Part shown: positions 21,850-33,699 of the stretch, piece by piece
Layout: each line of letters starts with the position of its first letter
Position numbering within the stretch: the stretch's first letter is position 1
Origin: Tipula vernalis
Lineage: Eukaryota; Arthropoda; Insecta; Diptera; Tipulidae
Reading direction: 5' to 3'
Assembly (NCBI GenBank): GCA_958295665.1
Contig: OY282559.1
Span: forward strand, 259,414,245 to 259,478,244
Length of the DNA: 64,000 bases
The notes under the pieces: generated by a model
What the model was told of the DNA's origin: nothing
Database searches by the model: none
The model's input: only the letters and a program-made list of their open reading frames with translations
Program-made: the position numbers and the translations under genes

Positions 21850-23300
21850 AACTGTTACTTCATTTTATGAAGCAAGTATAGAATTAATTGTTTTTGTACT
21901 CGTTCATTAGATCCCAAATAATCGATGCATAACCAGGTTGAACCGTACAAGAGAACAGTACAAATCCTTGGAGGTACGAGCCAATCCAAACCAAAAATAA
22001 TTTGCATACTCCAAATTTGTTTAATTTTCCAAGAAGAATGTCGACCGACCTGCGGTGTATCAAACGCCTTCGAAAAATCAGTAAAAATGACATCTAGCTG
22101 ATTTCTAGAAGCAAAAGTTTCGAATACTTTCGATGTAAAGCTTAACAGATTTGTAGTGGTAGAACTTAGTCGGATGAACCCATGTTGTTGAATTGCTAAC
22201 GAACATTTTACATTAAAATACAGATAATAACTTCTTCCATCTCGCTTGAAATATGCCATTCTTCAGAAAAGCATTGAATAATATACCCATTTATGGGTTT
22301 ATTATTAAAACCACATACATATTTAATTTTGGATATACCATCAGTGACATTAGTATAGAAGAACTACAGAACAGAAATATTCAGTGAGATGTAGAAGTAG
22401 GACTAACCCAATCATCATGATGTTTCTTGTAGAAAGCTTGGAAAAAATTCGCAAATAGTTCGCAAATATCGTTGACATTGCTAGCAATTCAGAGACATCG
22501 TATGTGGATACCCGGAACATTTCCATATAGCTGTATAATGCATCAATTAAAGCATCTACATCGCTCCATTTTTGATTAAAAATTTCATCCCAGTCCAGGT
22601 TTTCAAAAAACACATGCAATCTAAAAATATCCGCTTTTTTAAAATTATAATTCATCGTAGGTTATTTATGATTATGGAATTTACAAAATAGCTACAAACA
22701 GTCAAAATCGATTTTCAATCCATACTGGTGTAATCTCTTAGGAACAAATGGTGACATTGACTTTGAAATCGAACAATAATTAGGATCATTCATAAATACC
22801 AAATCAAGAACCCGGCCATTTAAATTAGTGACTTTAGAAATTTGATGCAAATCTAGCGATGACATAGAGTCAATAAAAATGTGTTCATCACCGTTAAAAA
22901 TATTGATCGGGAGGACGTGGGACGGATTGTCATCATCGGTGCGCCATATTATATGTCATTTATATTACAATCCGCAACAAAATGGTGACTGTTATCACAT
23001 TGTAAACTATAAATCTCAGTAGCCCTATGAGGTCGAATGTACGCCATATATAAATATAATGATTTAACAGCCCATGACAATTTCAAAGCAATAAATTCAG
23101 ATTTAGCACTGCATTTAGCTGCATTTAGCTTCTAGCAAAAATTTGAAACTTAAAACATCTAAATGAAACCAGGTCTCACATAATACGTAATGTGGGAAAA
23201 TAAGGCGACGATAAAAATTATGAAAATAGTGATGATTTATTAGAGCACATACCACCAACATTTTGATAATAAATTGTGCTAAAAGTCTTTAAATTCTAAA
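21850..23300 (-). pseudogene. LINE remnant: APE endonuclease and RT pieces
   Basis: From right to left: an endonuclease-like LCETWFHLD segment (about 23180), LNGRVLDLVFMNDPNYC and SMSPFVPKRLHQYGLKIDF (about 22840-22700, the C-terminal APE region), NFKKADIFRLHVFFENLDWDEIF (22655-22560), then RT block QQHGFIRLSSTTTNLLSFT and QLDVIFTDFSKAFDT (22200-22050). The palm motif with the catalytic DD pair is not recognisable. Frames change several times. It is an old 5'- and 3'-truncated copy, different in sequence from the LINEs at 14874 and 46440. Confidence 0.68.
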
Positions 23301-24990
23301 TACACTCCATTAGAGTTGAGCGCAGCGGGACGAACAAATTATTATTAGGGATGAAAAATTATTACGTGGATTTAAAAATTCTTTAATCAGTCCGATGTAT
23401 CCAGCATTTATAGAGCATGTTCAGTTTTTACCACGAAATTAAAATTGTTTGCGCTCCCATCTTCGGTTTCACCCTAAAATCTCCATAAAATATTTAAATA
23501 TGCAGGTGAAATGCAAATTTTGAAATTATTAAAAGAAAACCGCAGAAACCACACACCACAAAACTTAAAAGCCATCACATTTATTTAATATTTTTATTAC
23601 AACACAACAAAAATTTAAAATGATACATCCGCTTTTTTCTCGCCGTAATTTTTTCGCTTAATAAAAATAAAAATAAAATTTAAAATGGAATGAAGACACA
23701 GGAATATGATGCCCATGAACGCGCGCACTCGAGTAAGTTTATATTCGTGTATGTAAAATTGTATAGTGGTGCGATGAAAATGACCATGAACTGTAATTTA
23801 ATAAATTTGCTAGCTGTGCCTTATAAGGCGTCTTTGTTGCAACAACAAAATAAAAGTTAAATTATAATTATATAAATGTAGTAATTGGGCACAACAAATT
23901 AATGTCCACAAGAATACGCATTTTTAAAAATAATAAATTTCAAACACTAATAGCAGAATAAAAATTATTGCAACTGTTAAAATAAATGTTTTTGTGTTGA
24001 ACATGAATTGTATACGTTGGTACTAAACCGCGAAATGCTAATACAACCAACAGGACTATAAACATCTACATAAAAGATTACTCAACTTTCTGTAGGAAGG
24101 TGAATTTGAAAACATCTAGATAAATAACAGAATTAATGTTTATAGTTATGCTGGCTTGTACGTATGCAACTATATAAACTAACTGCCCTGTTGCATATCA
24201 TAAAGTATTTATATTTTCTTTGAAAAAAAACATAACAAGTATACGTGCTTATATGACTTTCTTATCAATCACTTCATATTTTATGATAAAACATGGTCAT
24301 AATTAATAATATTGATGCTTAATTTATTATTCATTTACAACATGTCAGTTATTACAGAAAACACACCATAAATCTGTTGTATAATGCAAGTAGTTGTACT
24401 GTCACATGCGCAATTTAGCCAAGTGAATAATTGTATTTAATTAACTGGAAGTTTAAATTCAATTAAGACATTTGCGATATTAATTTATTTACCTAAGTGT
24501 AAAACAGAGCTGCATAATTGGTTAACGAACCAATCGACAATCAATCTTCACAATTTCGTTTATGTAAAATTAACGATGTACTAAATACATTGATCACATG
24601 TGTAAAAGATTAAAATAATGAATAATGTATGCACATTAAATTAATTATCCAATTAAACAATTTCGCCTTTTACTCGTATGGATCGCGATGCAACTAATTT
24701 ATTTAGAATATAAAATTTAATCATTACACGGATCGGATAAAATTTAAATCCGGAAGATTATCGTTGGTAACAAGCGAGACTGGAAAAAAATTACTCCTAA
24801 TTCGATAATTACTCCTGAAAACACATTTTTTGTGCATGTTAAATTTGGAATTCCAAAAATTTAATACAATTTCAAAAGACACATGTTCTTCATATTTCAA
24901 AATTAAGAATATTAAAGTATTGAAGAAAAATTCAAAAAAATTTTAAAATGAATTTCTAATTTTATAATTATGCAACCAAATAAATTAAAC
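23301..24990. other. Long stretch without recognisable genes
   Basis: A+T-rich, with no ORF of note on either strand, no tandem array and no recognised element end. Confidence 0.4.
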
Positions 24991-24994
24991 TTAA

Positions 24995-25100
24995 AAATAC
25001 GGTCTCAATTAAAACACAACAACCTGTTCCTTGAAAATGACGCGGTAACGCCGAAACATGTCGGAATAAACAACATTTTAAATAAAATTGAGACCGTAAA
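24995..25100 (+). repeat. Inverted-repeat cassette around a ribozyme-like core
   Basis: Arms TACGGTCTCAATT (from 24998) and AATTGAGACCGTA (ending 25098) enclose about 75 bp. The interior contains TTCC (25027-25030), TTGAAAATGA, a GCG-GTAA-CGC hairpin (25042-25051) with a GNRA loop, CGAAAC, ATGTC and GGAA (25063-25066), which pairs with TTCC. This order resembles a degenerate type I hammerhead, with predicted cleavage after GTC at 25062, but the CUGANGA box is poorly conserved. Confidence 0.4.
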
Positions 25101-25682
25101 AGCCCGCGTTAAAACAAAAATTGGTAAATTCCAAAGTAGTGATTTCAAATTCAACTTTGTTGGTTACAAAAATTAATTTTGGTATTTAAAAAATTAGAAA
25201 ATATACGCAAAGATTTTCAACTAGCAGTTAAGAAACTACAATGACTTCAATTATGCAAGCAAATTATAAATCGACACCGCTATTTTGAGATGATTTATTC
25301 AATATATTTCTATGCAACCTAATAAGTATATATTACTAATGAAAAAAAGTAAAATTTCAAATCAAATCCTAAAATTTCAGAAGAAAAAAAGATTTCCGAT
25401 TTTTTATATTTTAAAATTTTTATTTATTCATTCATTCATATTCAATTAAGAAATCCTAAATCAAACATTAAAATGAATATGAGATTCTGGCCAGGAACGC
25501 TGAAATTGGTAGTTATTACTGCAAGGTATGAAGAGCATTATGCTTTGGGATCTACAGATAGTACAGATGGTGTTATGAAATAAGCCCCAAGGAAGAAGTA
25601 AAACCACTCCCAACAATTTTTGCATACTTGCAGGCAAAATAGTTAAAAAAAAATTGGGACAACTTGGGAACTTGGGAAATAC

Positions 25683-25842
25683 ACCTAAACCTGTTTTTAC
25701 ACGGTCATTTCTTACCGGTTTTGTTTTTTTAATATGATTCACAGCATTGTTTTTAGATACTAATAAATGAGTTCACCTAAACTTGTTTTATGGTCACGAC
25801 GTGGTACACGATGGGAATGTATCACCAAAAACAGGTTTAGGT
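25683..25842. repeat. Hairpin with repeated CACCTAAAC motif
   Basis: CACCTAAACTTGTTTT near 25776 pairs with AAAACAGGTTTAGGTG ending near 25841, making a stem of about 20 bp. A third copy of the motif (ACCTAAACCTGTTTTTA) lies about 90 bp upstream at 25684. This could be a small MITE remnant. I could not define target duplications. Confidence 0.45.
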
Positions 25843-27178
25843 GCATTTTGTTATGAATAAGTCCTAAAAAACTATTGTTAGGAGTTATTTTATTTCTGTT
25901 TAAAATCGAAATTCCAAAAATTTGTTATCATTATCAGTACATGCTATTTTTAAGGGTATAATGGGTCTGCGGGCCTTATTTCTCATTTTTTTAGGAATTA
26001 AGGGTACGCGGAAGTCATTTTTGTGCTGAAATGTTATTAAACTCCAAGGCCTTTAATGCCACTTTGTTTGTTGCCGCCCCCCACTTTGATAATTTATAGA
26101 AATTCCGATTTTTTGATTGGCTTTATTCGTTGTGTTAATGTTGTGCTGCTTTTACTGTTAGTTGAACCAAAAACATTTCTAGTTGTTTGGCTTGATTGGC
26201 TTTAGGATTAGAAATTTTATTTTGGAAAAGGAAGACTCAGTTTTAAAATACTTTAAAATTAAATCGGCATTTCCCAGGTCACAAAATTGGGACTTATATC
26301 GATCCGTTTTTTTCTGATTTATTTCTTAATGAACTAAATCCGAGCTTTTTTCGAGCCAGTAGAAACATTTTATTATTTATTTATAAATATAGTAATTGTA
26401 CTAAAAAAAATGTTTCCATTAGGAATACGATTTAATCTTAATATTATTACCTAATTATTTAGCTAACTACCATCACCACATGACCAAGAATCCAATAATT
26501 AAAATATAATACCTACACCACTGCTGACTTAAATATGAAAATACAAATACCCTGTTAAAGAGCAAAATTATTTGTTCTTATAACTAGGCCTTCAAATATC
26601 AATGTCGAAATTGTTCCAAATTCTTATCCCCCTAACAAAAAAATTGCGCATTTATCAATTTAAATTTTATGTGGTCGGCTTCTAAATTTCGATACGATTA
26701 GAAGAGATTATCAAAATTACATTCAGGTTTCGGGCGCTGTAAAATCTTGAAAATAAATAAGCACACACGAAAAGTATATAATCAGAGCCTTCTATAGTAT
26801 AGAGCCATAATCATAATGACGTATTTTTTAGAAGCTTTTTTAGTGGTATAACTTTTCACTGATTTCCATAGGAATCGATAGTAAAAATGGTGCTTTTTAG
26901 CTTCAAGTTTTTGAAGTTAAATGTTTATATAAAAGTTTTCAACATACATATGTTTAACCACAATATACAAGAAGGCTATATTGGTATTAAATAAATATTA
27001 ATTCCAGAAATATTAAAATTAAATTATTTCTAAAATATATTTTTTCGAACTTTCATTTTGAAAAATACATCAAAGTTGGCTCTGAAGAATTAAAATAATA
27101 CTTGCTAATTTTATCTTTAGTTTTACTACTGTACGTAAGATGTCTAAAATGTTTACAGAAAAATACGAAAAAAAAAAA
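25843..27178. other. No gene seen
   Basis: A+T-rich sequence without coding or repeat features I can support. Confidence 0.4.
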
Positions 27179-27269
27179 TTAATGCTGTTTGCCTCAGAAG
27201 ACTTTTCAAACTAAACTTTTGTAAGACCCAGTAATTTATGCAATATTTAAATAGATGTCACTAGACTAA

Positions 27270-27838
27270 AAGTATTTAATTGTGCCTTATCCTATTGTGC
27301 CAACTAAACTTTTCAATGCCTCGTTTAAACAAATGACGTCTAATAAAAAATAAACCGAGTCGTATAAGAAGAAGTTCAATGGCGTTAAATCGCAAGATCT
27401 TGGTGGCCAATTCACGTCTGTTCTTCGAGAAATTATTCGATTATTAAACTTCTCTTTCAAAAGATCGATTGATTGCATTGGTGTGTGGCATGTTGCACTA
27501 TCCTGTTGAAACCACATATTCTGCACATCAATATATTCCAATTGACTCCACAAAAGTTGTTGGTTTGAGGCTTAATTGCTGTGAACGACGACGAATTGAT
27601 GTCCTTGGCTCTTCAGCAACACTTGTTCTAACAGCTGGCATATTTTTACTTGAACGACCACTACGATAATAAATTCTGCTCCTCTGATCCTGAACTGAAC
27701 CAATTTCTGCAAAATTATCAATGATAAGCTTAATAGCACGGTTTGAGGACATTTTCTTCCTACTTCTGAATAACTTTCACCATATTTAAAATAAGTTTTA
27801 ATATTGAAAGCACGTTGTTCACTCGTGTAGCAATCCAT
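27270..27838 (-). pseudogene. Mariner-like transposase with the middle deleted
   Basis: 27838-27560 carries the N-terminal HTH region (YTSEQRAFNIKTYFKYGESY, then in another frame PSNRAIKLIIDNFAEIGSV and RRRSQQLSLKPTT). It runs almost directly into 27553-27287 with MWFQQDSATCHT and NWPPRSCDLTPLNFFLYDSV, the second and third catalytic blocks. The part that should carry the second HTH and first catalytic Asp is missing at about 27545-27560, so this is an internally deleted copy of the type that yields non-autonomous derivatives. The C-terminal half keeps its Asp residues. Confidence 0.72.
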
Positions 27839-28244
27839 TTAAACTAACCGAAATGTTTGTACTTATCATCTGCCAAATGACATGTGGTACATGTCTAATA
27901 CAAAAAATAAAATGGCGAAATATTTAAAAAGATACCTCGGATTTGAAAACCCTTTATAATTTGTGAGGTTATGTTACAGTAACAATTTTATGTTATTTGT
28001 ACATAACACGAAACTATAACAAATCTGAAATTTACAAGCAGATATTTGCTAATGATAATGCTTATATCCGCAAACACCTAATACTGTCTGCTCATTCACT
28101 TAATAAAATATGCCGTATGCCCAACATAAAACTTTTCAATCTTTCTAATTTTCAATAAAATTCCGTGTTTCTATGTTTCTATATTGACTGACCAGTGCAG
28201 CGAGCTATAGGGTCACTAGTATAAGTTTAAATTGATATATTGAT

Positions 28245-28663
28245 ATACTGTGAGAACAATTGTTCACAAAATTCTTGATATGTTTATGAAGCTTGCACCA
28301 AAGGTAATAAAATTGCCAAGTTTAGATTCATATAGTCTTATTGGCAAACAATTTAATCGACGATCGGGCACATCAATATTTTCGAAAGCGTTAGGTGCTA
28401 TCGATGGATGCCACATCAAAATTGTTGCACCGACTGCGTTACACTGTCAATATATTGTATAAATCATAAACTTGATTACATTATTAATTTAATGGCAGTA
28501 TATGCGATAATTCTGGTTAATTTATTAATATTTGTGGTGCCCCCGGGTTCTGTACATGACCAAAGGGTCCTACGGAATAATAAATTATATCGCAAACAAA
28601 CATTCCCACCTCATGGATTTTTTTCTATTAGGTGACGATGGATTTAAATGTTCATTAGATCCG
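28245..28663 (+). pseudogene. PIF/Harbinger transposase, catalytic fragment
   Basis: In successive frames: VHKILDMFMKLAPKVIKLPS, SKALGAIDGCHIKIVAP (first Asp block), a degenerate middle, PPGSVHDQRVLRNNKLYRKQ and FFLLGDDGF (second Asp block). The final Glu region is absent because the sequence switches to a Tc1-type protein. The fragment starts where the unrelated-position fragment at 57600-57960 ends, so both may derive from the same Harbinger family. Several frame changes; not functional. Confidence 0.7.
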
Positions 28664-29085
28664 GGAGGTAAGATCGGAGTTTTGAAGGAAGAAGGATTCT
28701 CAAATCGTCAAATAGTCGAAATAATTGATAGAGGGAAAACCGTTTTTGGATCCTTTTTCAATAATATTAAAAATTATGGTAAAAATAGAAAAGGACGCAT
28801 TGCGGAGGCTATAACGGCCACGGATATATGGGCGGTTATTTGATCAGCTTCAAATTCATGCTTATCTGCGTAAAAAATTAAGGCATACACCAGGGTCAAA
28901 GCTAGCTTATCAACGGTTCGACGTGTGATTAACAATGCTACGTATCTTAAATTGAAAAAAACTCCAAAATAAACCTCCTTTGAATGCATCATGCAAAGCC
29001 AACCGATTGGAATCTGTCAAAAACCACATGTCATGGAAGCAAGAATGGAACCGGTTTGCATTTCACGTTTCTTTACTAGATTACG
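28664..29085 (+). pseudogene. Tc1-like transposase, N-terminal fragment
   Basis: KIGVLKEEGFSNRQIVEIIDRGKTV is a paired-type HTH, followed by FFNNIKNYGKNRKGR, then in shifted frames SASNSCLSAKKLRHT, STVRRVINNATYLKLKK and KANRLESVKNHMSWKQEWNRFAF. This is the order of the Tc1 DNA-binding half up to the start of the catalytic domain. It is fused in frame to the Harbinger fragment (28532-28843 is one open frame across the join). The catalytic domain is missing. Confidence 0.7.
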
Positions 29086-29929
29086 AATAACGAACAAAAC
29101 AGAGGTATCGGTTTTATTGTTGTTATCTGTTTTACAGTTATTTCAAAAAGCAACAATGTACTCTCAAATGCATGTAAAAAGTTCTAATTGCAGAAATGTA
29201 GAAGTTATTGATATTTGAAATCAATATAATAGGTGTCGTAATTAAGTGAAGCGGAGTATAATCATTAGGTTGCTACCTTTTTTTTTTTTAATTTTCGACA
29301 GTCTTCTGTGTGGTGATTTCCTCCTCCAACTTTCCATTACTTACTACGTATTTTAAATTGTATGTCATACAAATTGAAAAGTCGTCGAAAAGTAACCTCG
29401 TAAAGTGCCTTTTCACCAAGCATCTATGGGGAAATAGCGAAAGCTTCAACATTTGAAAAGTCTTCTGAGGCACACAGCATTAATCACAAAATTATCAAAC
29501 GTTCTTGAACGACAATTTGAAAAGAATGCTGTAGTTATGAATTTTTTTATATTTTGGTTTAAATAAGTCAATTATTACAAGAAAATGAGAACGATTTACT
29601 TAAACGATTGTATGTTCAAACATTTATGAAAATATTTCAGAAATCATAATTAAGAATTTCTAACGTTTTCATTTAAAAATTTGTCTTGTTGTGTTTTGTA
29701 AAACAAAAAGTGTGTTTTACTACGAAAAGTTTGGTTTTTTCCTCGTTTCTAATTCCTTGCCACATCTCCACACAGAAAGTGAGATAGGACATAAAATTTG
29801 ACCAATCAAAGCCTAAGGTTATTTATAAAGCATTTGGTCATATTCCATAACATTCTTAGTAATAATAATAACTATTTCAATGTGTGAGGTCGAATAAACA
29901 ATTCTATCAAAAATTAAACCGTGATTGTT

Positions 29930-30660
29930 AATCGTTTCAGAAAAATTGATGAAGTCCCATTGACAAATATTTTTGGAAATCTGTCCACAGGTCGAATATA
30001 AGACGGTATTAAAATAGTCAATTTTTCAAGGATCATTCAGCAATTAGGTTTATATCCAAATTGACTTTTAAGACAGTCCTCAATACTTGTTGGATTACAA
30101 AATCTATAAATTTGCACATCGTTAGCAAATAAATAATACTTACAATGTGTTATTACTTTCGTCAGATCATTAATTGAATAATAAATAAAAAATGGTTCCA
30201 AAATTGAGCCATGGGGAACTCCAGAATAAATTTTATTGGAACCGAAGAGCGATTAGTGAGCGATTAGATAGGTATGAATGAACCAATAGACTCGCAGTGC
30301 AAGAACACTTGAAATATAAATCAAAACACGCCTTCCTAAAAATACAGCAACACTAAAGTACATGTCTCATGTCAACCGTACTCCGAACAAAAATCACCTA
30401 TTTGAAGCAGAGCAGTTGTCGTACTGTGTTAGATCTGTAAGCTGTTTGAAATTTAGAAAAAAAGGTTTGTGGAATTCAGATAACAAAACTTTATCAAATA
30501 CTTTGGAAAGCCCTGGTAGCAAACTGATTGGTCGAAAGTCCGATAAATTCGTACATCTCTGTTTCTTAGGAATTGATATTATTTTATGATCTATCCAGAT
30601 GTACCACTGAACCATTTTCTGAAGAGTGGAAACTGAAAAATCCATTTAAGTCATCAACGG
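29930..30660 (-). pseudogene. LINE reverse transcriptase remnant with mutated palm motif
   Basis: 30645-30420 encodes CTNLSDFRPISLLPGLSKVFDKVLL (RT fingers). 30240-30130 encodes GVPHGSILEPFFI and CKYYLFANDVQIY, where the catalytic FADD is FAND. The block between (thumb-side D motif) is lost. Reads as a short old fragment. Confidence 0.65.
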
Positions 30661-32580
30661 AAAACGGGCAAGTTATTAAAATTATCCAGTATCCTTAAAG
30701 GAGTTAACTGATTTCGGATTTCCAAAAAAATGTTCACGGATTTAACACTTTTGAGTAATACTTTAATTTGGTTTTATTTTCTCTACGCTCCTAATAATCT
30801 GAAATTCCAGAAATAACCGAATGCCCTTTAATTAAATATTGAACAAATCTGTCACGATATTATAGAACTGTATAGGTATTAAATAACTAGTATCGTGACT
30901 TCTTATAGTTTTTTTGCGATAGAGTTTTGGGCTAAGGCTGTTTTCGAAACCGATACTTATTTTATACTTAGTCGTATTCCCATGAGAATTTTCCAACAAC
31001 AATTGATCGCGACAGACGAATTAAATAATTCAAGCCAAAAGTTTGAATTATTTAATTCATTCTTAATTTTAGTTATGCCACCTGATACCAGATGCCAAAA
31101 TTGTTCCTTCTCTTTGTTGTTTTATTTCAATTCGAAAAAATAATTCGCGACTAGTTTTCATGAGAAAATATAATTCAAAAATAATTCGAATTAAATTTTT
31201 CTCACGGAAATACAGGGGGGCTACCGAGTAATCCGATTTTACTGAAAATTGATTCGTATTCGGAAATTTAATACCGCGATATTCCACTTTCGGATTCTTT
31301 ACGAATTACCTGAATCCGAATTCAGATCAAAATTTTGTTTGAAAGTAGGAAATATCGTTCGACAACTATTTTTATCACGAATAGGGTATAAGTGTACGAT
31401 TGGAGAATTATTTTTGAAATTAAAAGTACTTAACGAAGGAGAGGGAGGGAGAAGGGGGGGGGGGGTTTACGAACGGCAAAATAAGAAATAAAATTATTTG
31501 AGATTTTTGTTGGCAAAATTGTAATATTCATTGAGTGTAAAATTCATGCAAAAACTAAAAATTACGAACGGAGTTAAACTATATATACATATTGGAATAA
31601 TTTTTTTCACGGCTCTAGTTGAAATAGTTATATTCATCGCGCATTATGCAAAACAGAATTTTTATAAAATTTATTTTTTCAAATAAAATGTTTTATTTGT
31701 CAAAACTAAAATGTTTTCTCTAATTTTGTAAATTATCTTCATCCAACATTAGTTTGTTCGTTTCTTGACGTTTGACAACTTAATCAAATCATAAATGAAG
31801 TGTGAAGCAATTAAAATATCATAGATTGCATTTGGTAATACTAAAATGAAATCCGAAACTCATCTACGGTACCAAACAATTTCTGAATCGGATTTCGTTT
31901 TCATATATTTTTGAGATTCGAATCGGAATACGCGGTAACCTCCCAGCTATTATTGAATTATGCGACACCATCTTAAATAATTAAGTTAGATCATTCGAAT
32001 TAATTTCACTTAGTTATTTTGACAACAACAACAAATATTCATTTGTTGTCCATTACTCTGAGTTAAGGGCACAGTTATTCGCAATATAATATGCTTATAA
32101 TACTAACTACTAGTCAAAAGCAAATTTTAAATTTTTCGGTATCACGCTACCTTAGAAAAATATTCATAGGCAAAATGACAAGCAATTTAGATTTTTTTGT
32201 AAGAAAGGGATAAAAAATAAGTCACCTCGATAGGATACTTATTTGAATAAGTTAGGTTCCACAAATAAATATTCATTTCGAAAACAGCCTAATTACACAA
32301 AAAATATTATAAACTTTCTTGATAGCAAAATTTTTGGGGTTGAGAGTAAAAAATGTCATGATAGTGAAAAGTGACTAACTTCACATATACAGTAATCTGG
32401 TGGACTTGCTTGTAGTGGTAGTGACATCAATCAACACAGTTCCAGTCAGAAATTTTAAGTAAAATTTCTTCTGGAAACAAAACTTAAGTTAATAGGTCGC
32501 ATATAATTTGAGTAATAGGTCTCACATACTCGTATTCCAAAGGGGAGCGGCTCGAAATCTTTGGTTTTTATTTATACTTA
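30661..32580. other. No gene seen; one poly-G tract
   Basis: A+T-rich, no credible coding sequence. A purine run at 31440-31466 includes 12-13 consecutive G, unusual against the local composition. Confidence 0.4.
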
Positions 32581-32589
32581 TTTATTAAA

Positions 32590-32820
32590 TATTAAATTAC
32601 CAATATTAAATTCCCCAAAAAGCTCCTCGGAGGGCTAAGAAGGGGAGGGGGAGCACATCGACCTCTTGCGCCCGTGAGAGCTACCGAAGCCCTAGCGCCT
32701 CTACAATTCTAAGTTAAATTAGGGGTTGGCCACGTATCACTAATGCGTGTCATTAATGCGACATGTTTGCTGATCCCGGCTCCTACGTCCCCCGAAGTAA
32801 ATTACCCATTTCCCGGAATT
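32590..32820 (-). other. G+C-rich segment resembling a retroelement 3' end
   Basis: About 220 bp, much richer in G+C than its surroundings (runs such as GGGGAGGGGGAGC and CTCCTCGG). On the minus strand it is followed by an A-rich tail of AATAAATAAGTATAAATAAAAA type (about 32590-32565). That polarity fits the 3' end of a LINE or a SINE on the minus strand. I see no ORF or tRNA-like promoter boxes, so the type is open. Confidence 0.35.
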
Positions 32821-33019
32821 TATATTTTTGGTTATTTTCGTTTCGTAACCGAAATCCCCATTTTCCAGAATTTATAAAAAACAAGATTTTGGAAAACAAG
32901 ATTTCGTACCCAAAACATCAAATACATAATTAAAAACAACAAATTTGCGGCTTATAAATCGAAGTATTCCCGAACTGCCAAATTCGTAACTCCAATCGTT
33001 AATAAAACTTGCCAACCTC

Positions 33020-33596
33020 TGTCGGAAGCAAAACTTCCTATCCTGTTGCAATACACCGGCTAACTAAAATCTAAGAAAAAAAATTCATTTCATAAAAAAA
33101 AATAAACCTGAAATTAAATCATCTGGCATACAACATTCATCATAACAAGGCCGTCGTTTGGTTTCATTCATTATTAAAACACATCTGAAAGAAATAAATT
33201 TTTGTCATATAATTGTTCATTACATAATGTTATACGCAGATTGTATCTGACGTTTATAAACGTCAACTGTATGCGAATTCTAGTATTTAATTTGTAATAC
33301 CATTCCGAAAATTATGATCGATGCGCCTGCGGTGTTAATAGAATGTATTAAATGTCGAGCATAACTTTCGGAATTGTACGTTCGGGTTTTCTATATATAT
33401 AGACGGAAAGTTTTAAAGCGGCGTTGTGATTGCTTACAAGTTGAAACGAGAGGACGTGTCTGCTTATATGTAGAAAATTCGTCTTAGTGATTAGAATTTA
33501 TATAAAATAAAAAAGTTAAATCGAAGTGACTGTTTTTTATTCATATGTTTCGTTAATCGAAGTTTTTGTTATAAATATGTTCTGGTAACGCGAACA
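33020..33596 (+). repeat. 5' LTR (BEL/Pao)
   Basis: 577 bp, TG...CA ended. It contains a TATATATA-type box near 33398 and an AATAAA-like poly(A) region (about 33505). Also an internal inverted repeat GACGTTTATAAACGTC at about 33250. It is the same length and, by eye, the same sequence as 40166-40742. Confidence 0.92.
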
Positions 33597-33603
33597 TATT
33601 TTT

Positions 33604-33621
33604 TGGTGCCGAAACCCGGGA
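33604..33621 (+). other. Primer binding site (BEL/Pao)
   Basis: TGGTGCCGAAACCCGGGA lies a few bases after the 5' LTR, the position where a tRNA 3' end primes minus-strand synthesis. TGG would pair with the tRNA CCA end. The particular tRNA was not determined. Confidence 0.7.
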
Positions 33622-33699
33622 ATTACATTCATATGGAGGTTACAAATTGGGTGTAATTAAAACATAGACCGATACACGTGGAATTTTGGAATCTTCTTC

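Larger units (their letters stand above)
27179..29484. repeat. Region bounded by an inverted pair of 32-bp sequences
   Basis: 27179-27210 and 29452-29484 are reverse complements with one or two mismatches over about 32 bp (core GCCTCAGAAGACTTTTCAAA). Between them lie mariner, Harbinger and Tc1 fragments. They may be the inverted ends of a composite or non-autonomous element, or two copies of a short dispersed repeat. No target duplication is obvious. Confidence 0.45.

Noticed and set aside
24970..25176. Small plus-strand ORF over the inverted-repeat cassette
   Set aside because: The DNA-level symmetry and ribozyme-like core explain the sequence better; the peptide has no family resemblance.
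30895..31491. Several 70-80 codon ORFs upstream of the BEL/Pao element
   Set aside because: No recognisable motif, overlapping on both strands, composition typical of random A+T-rich DNA.
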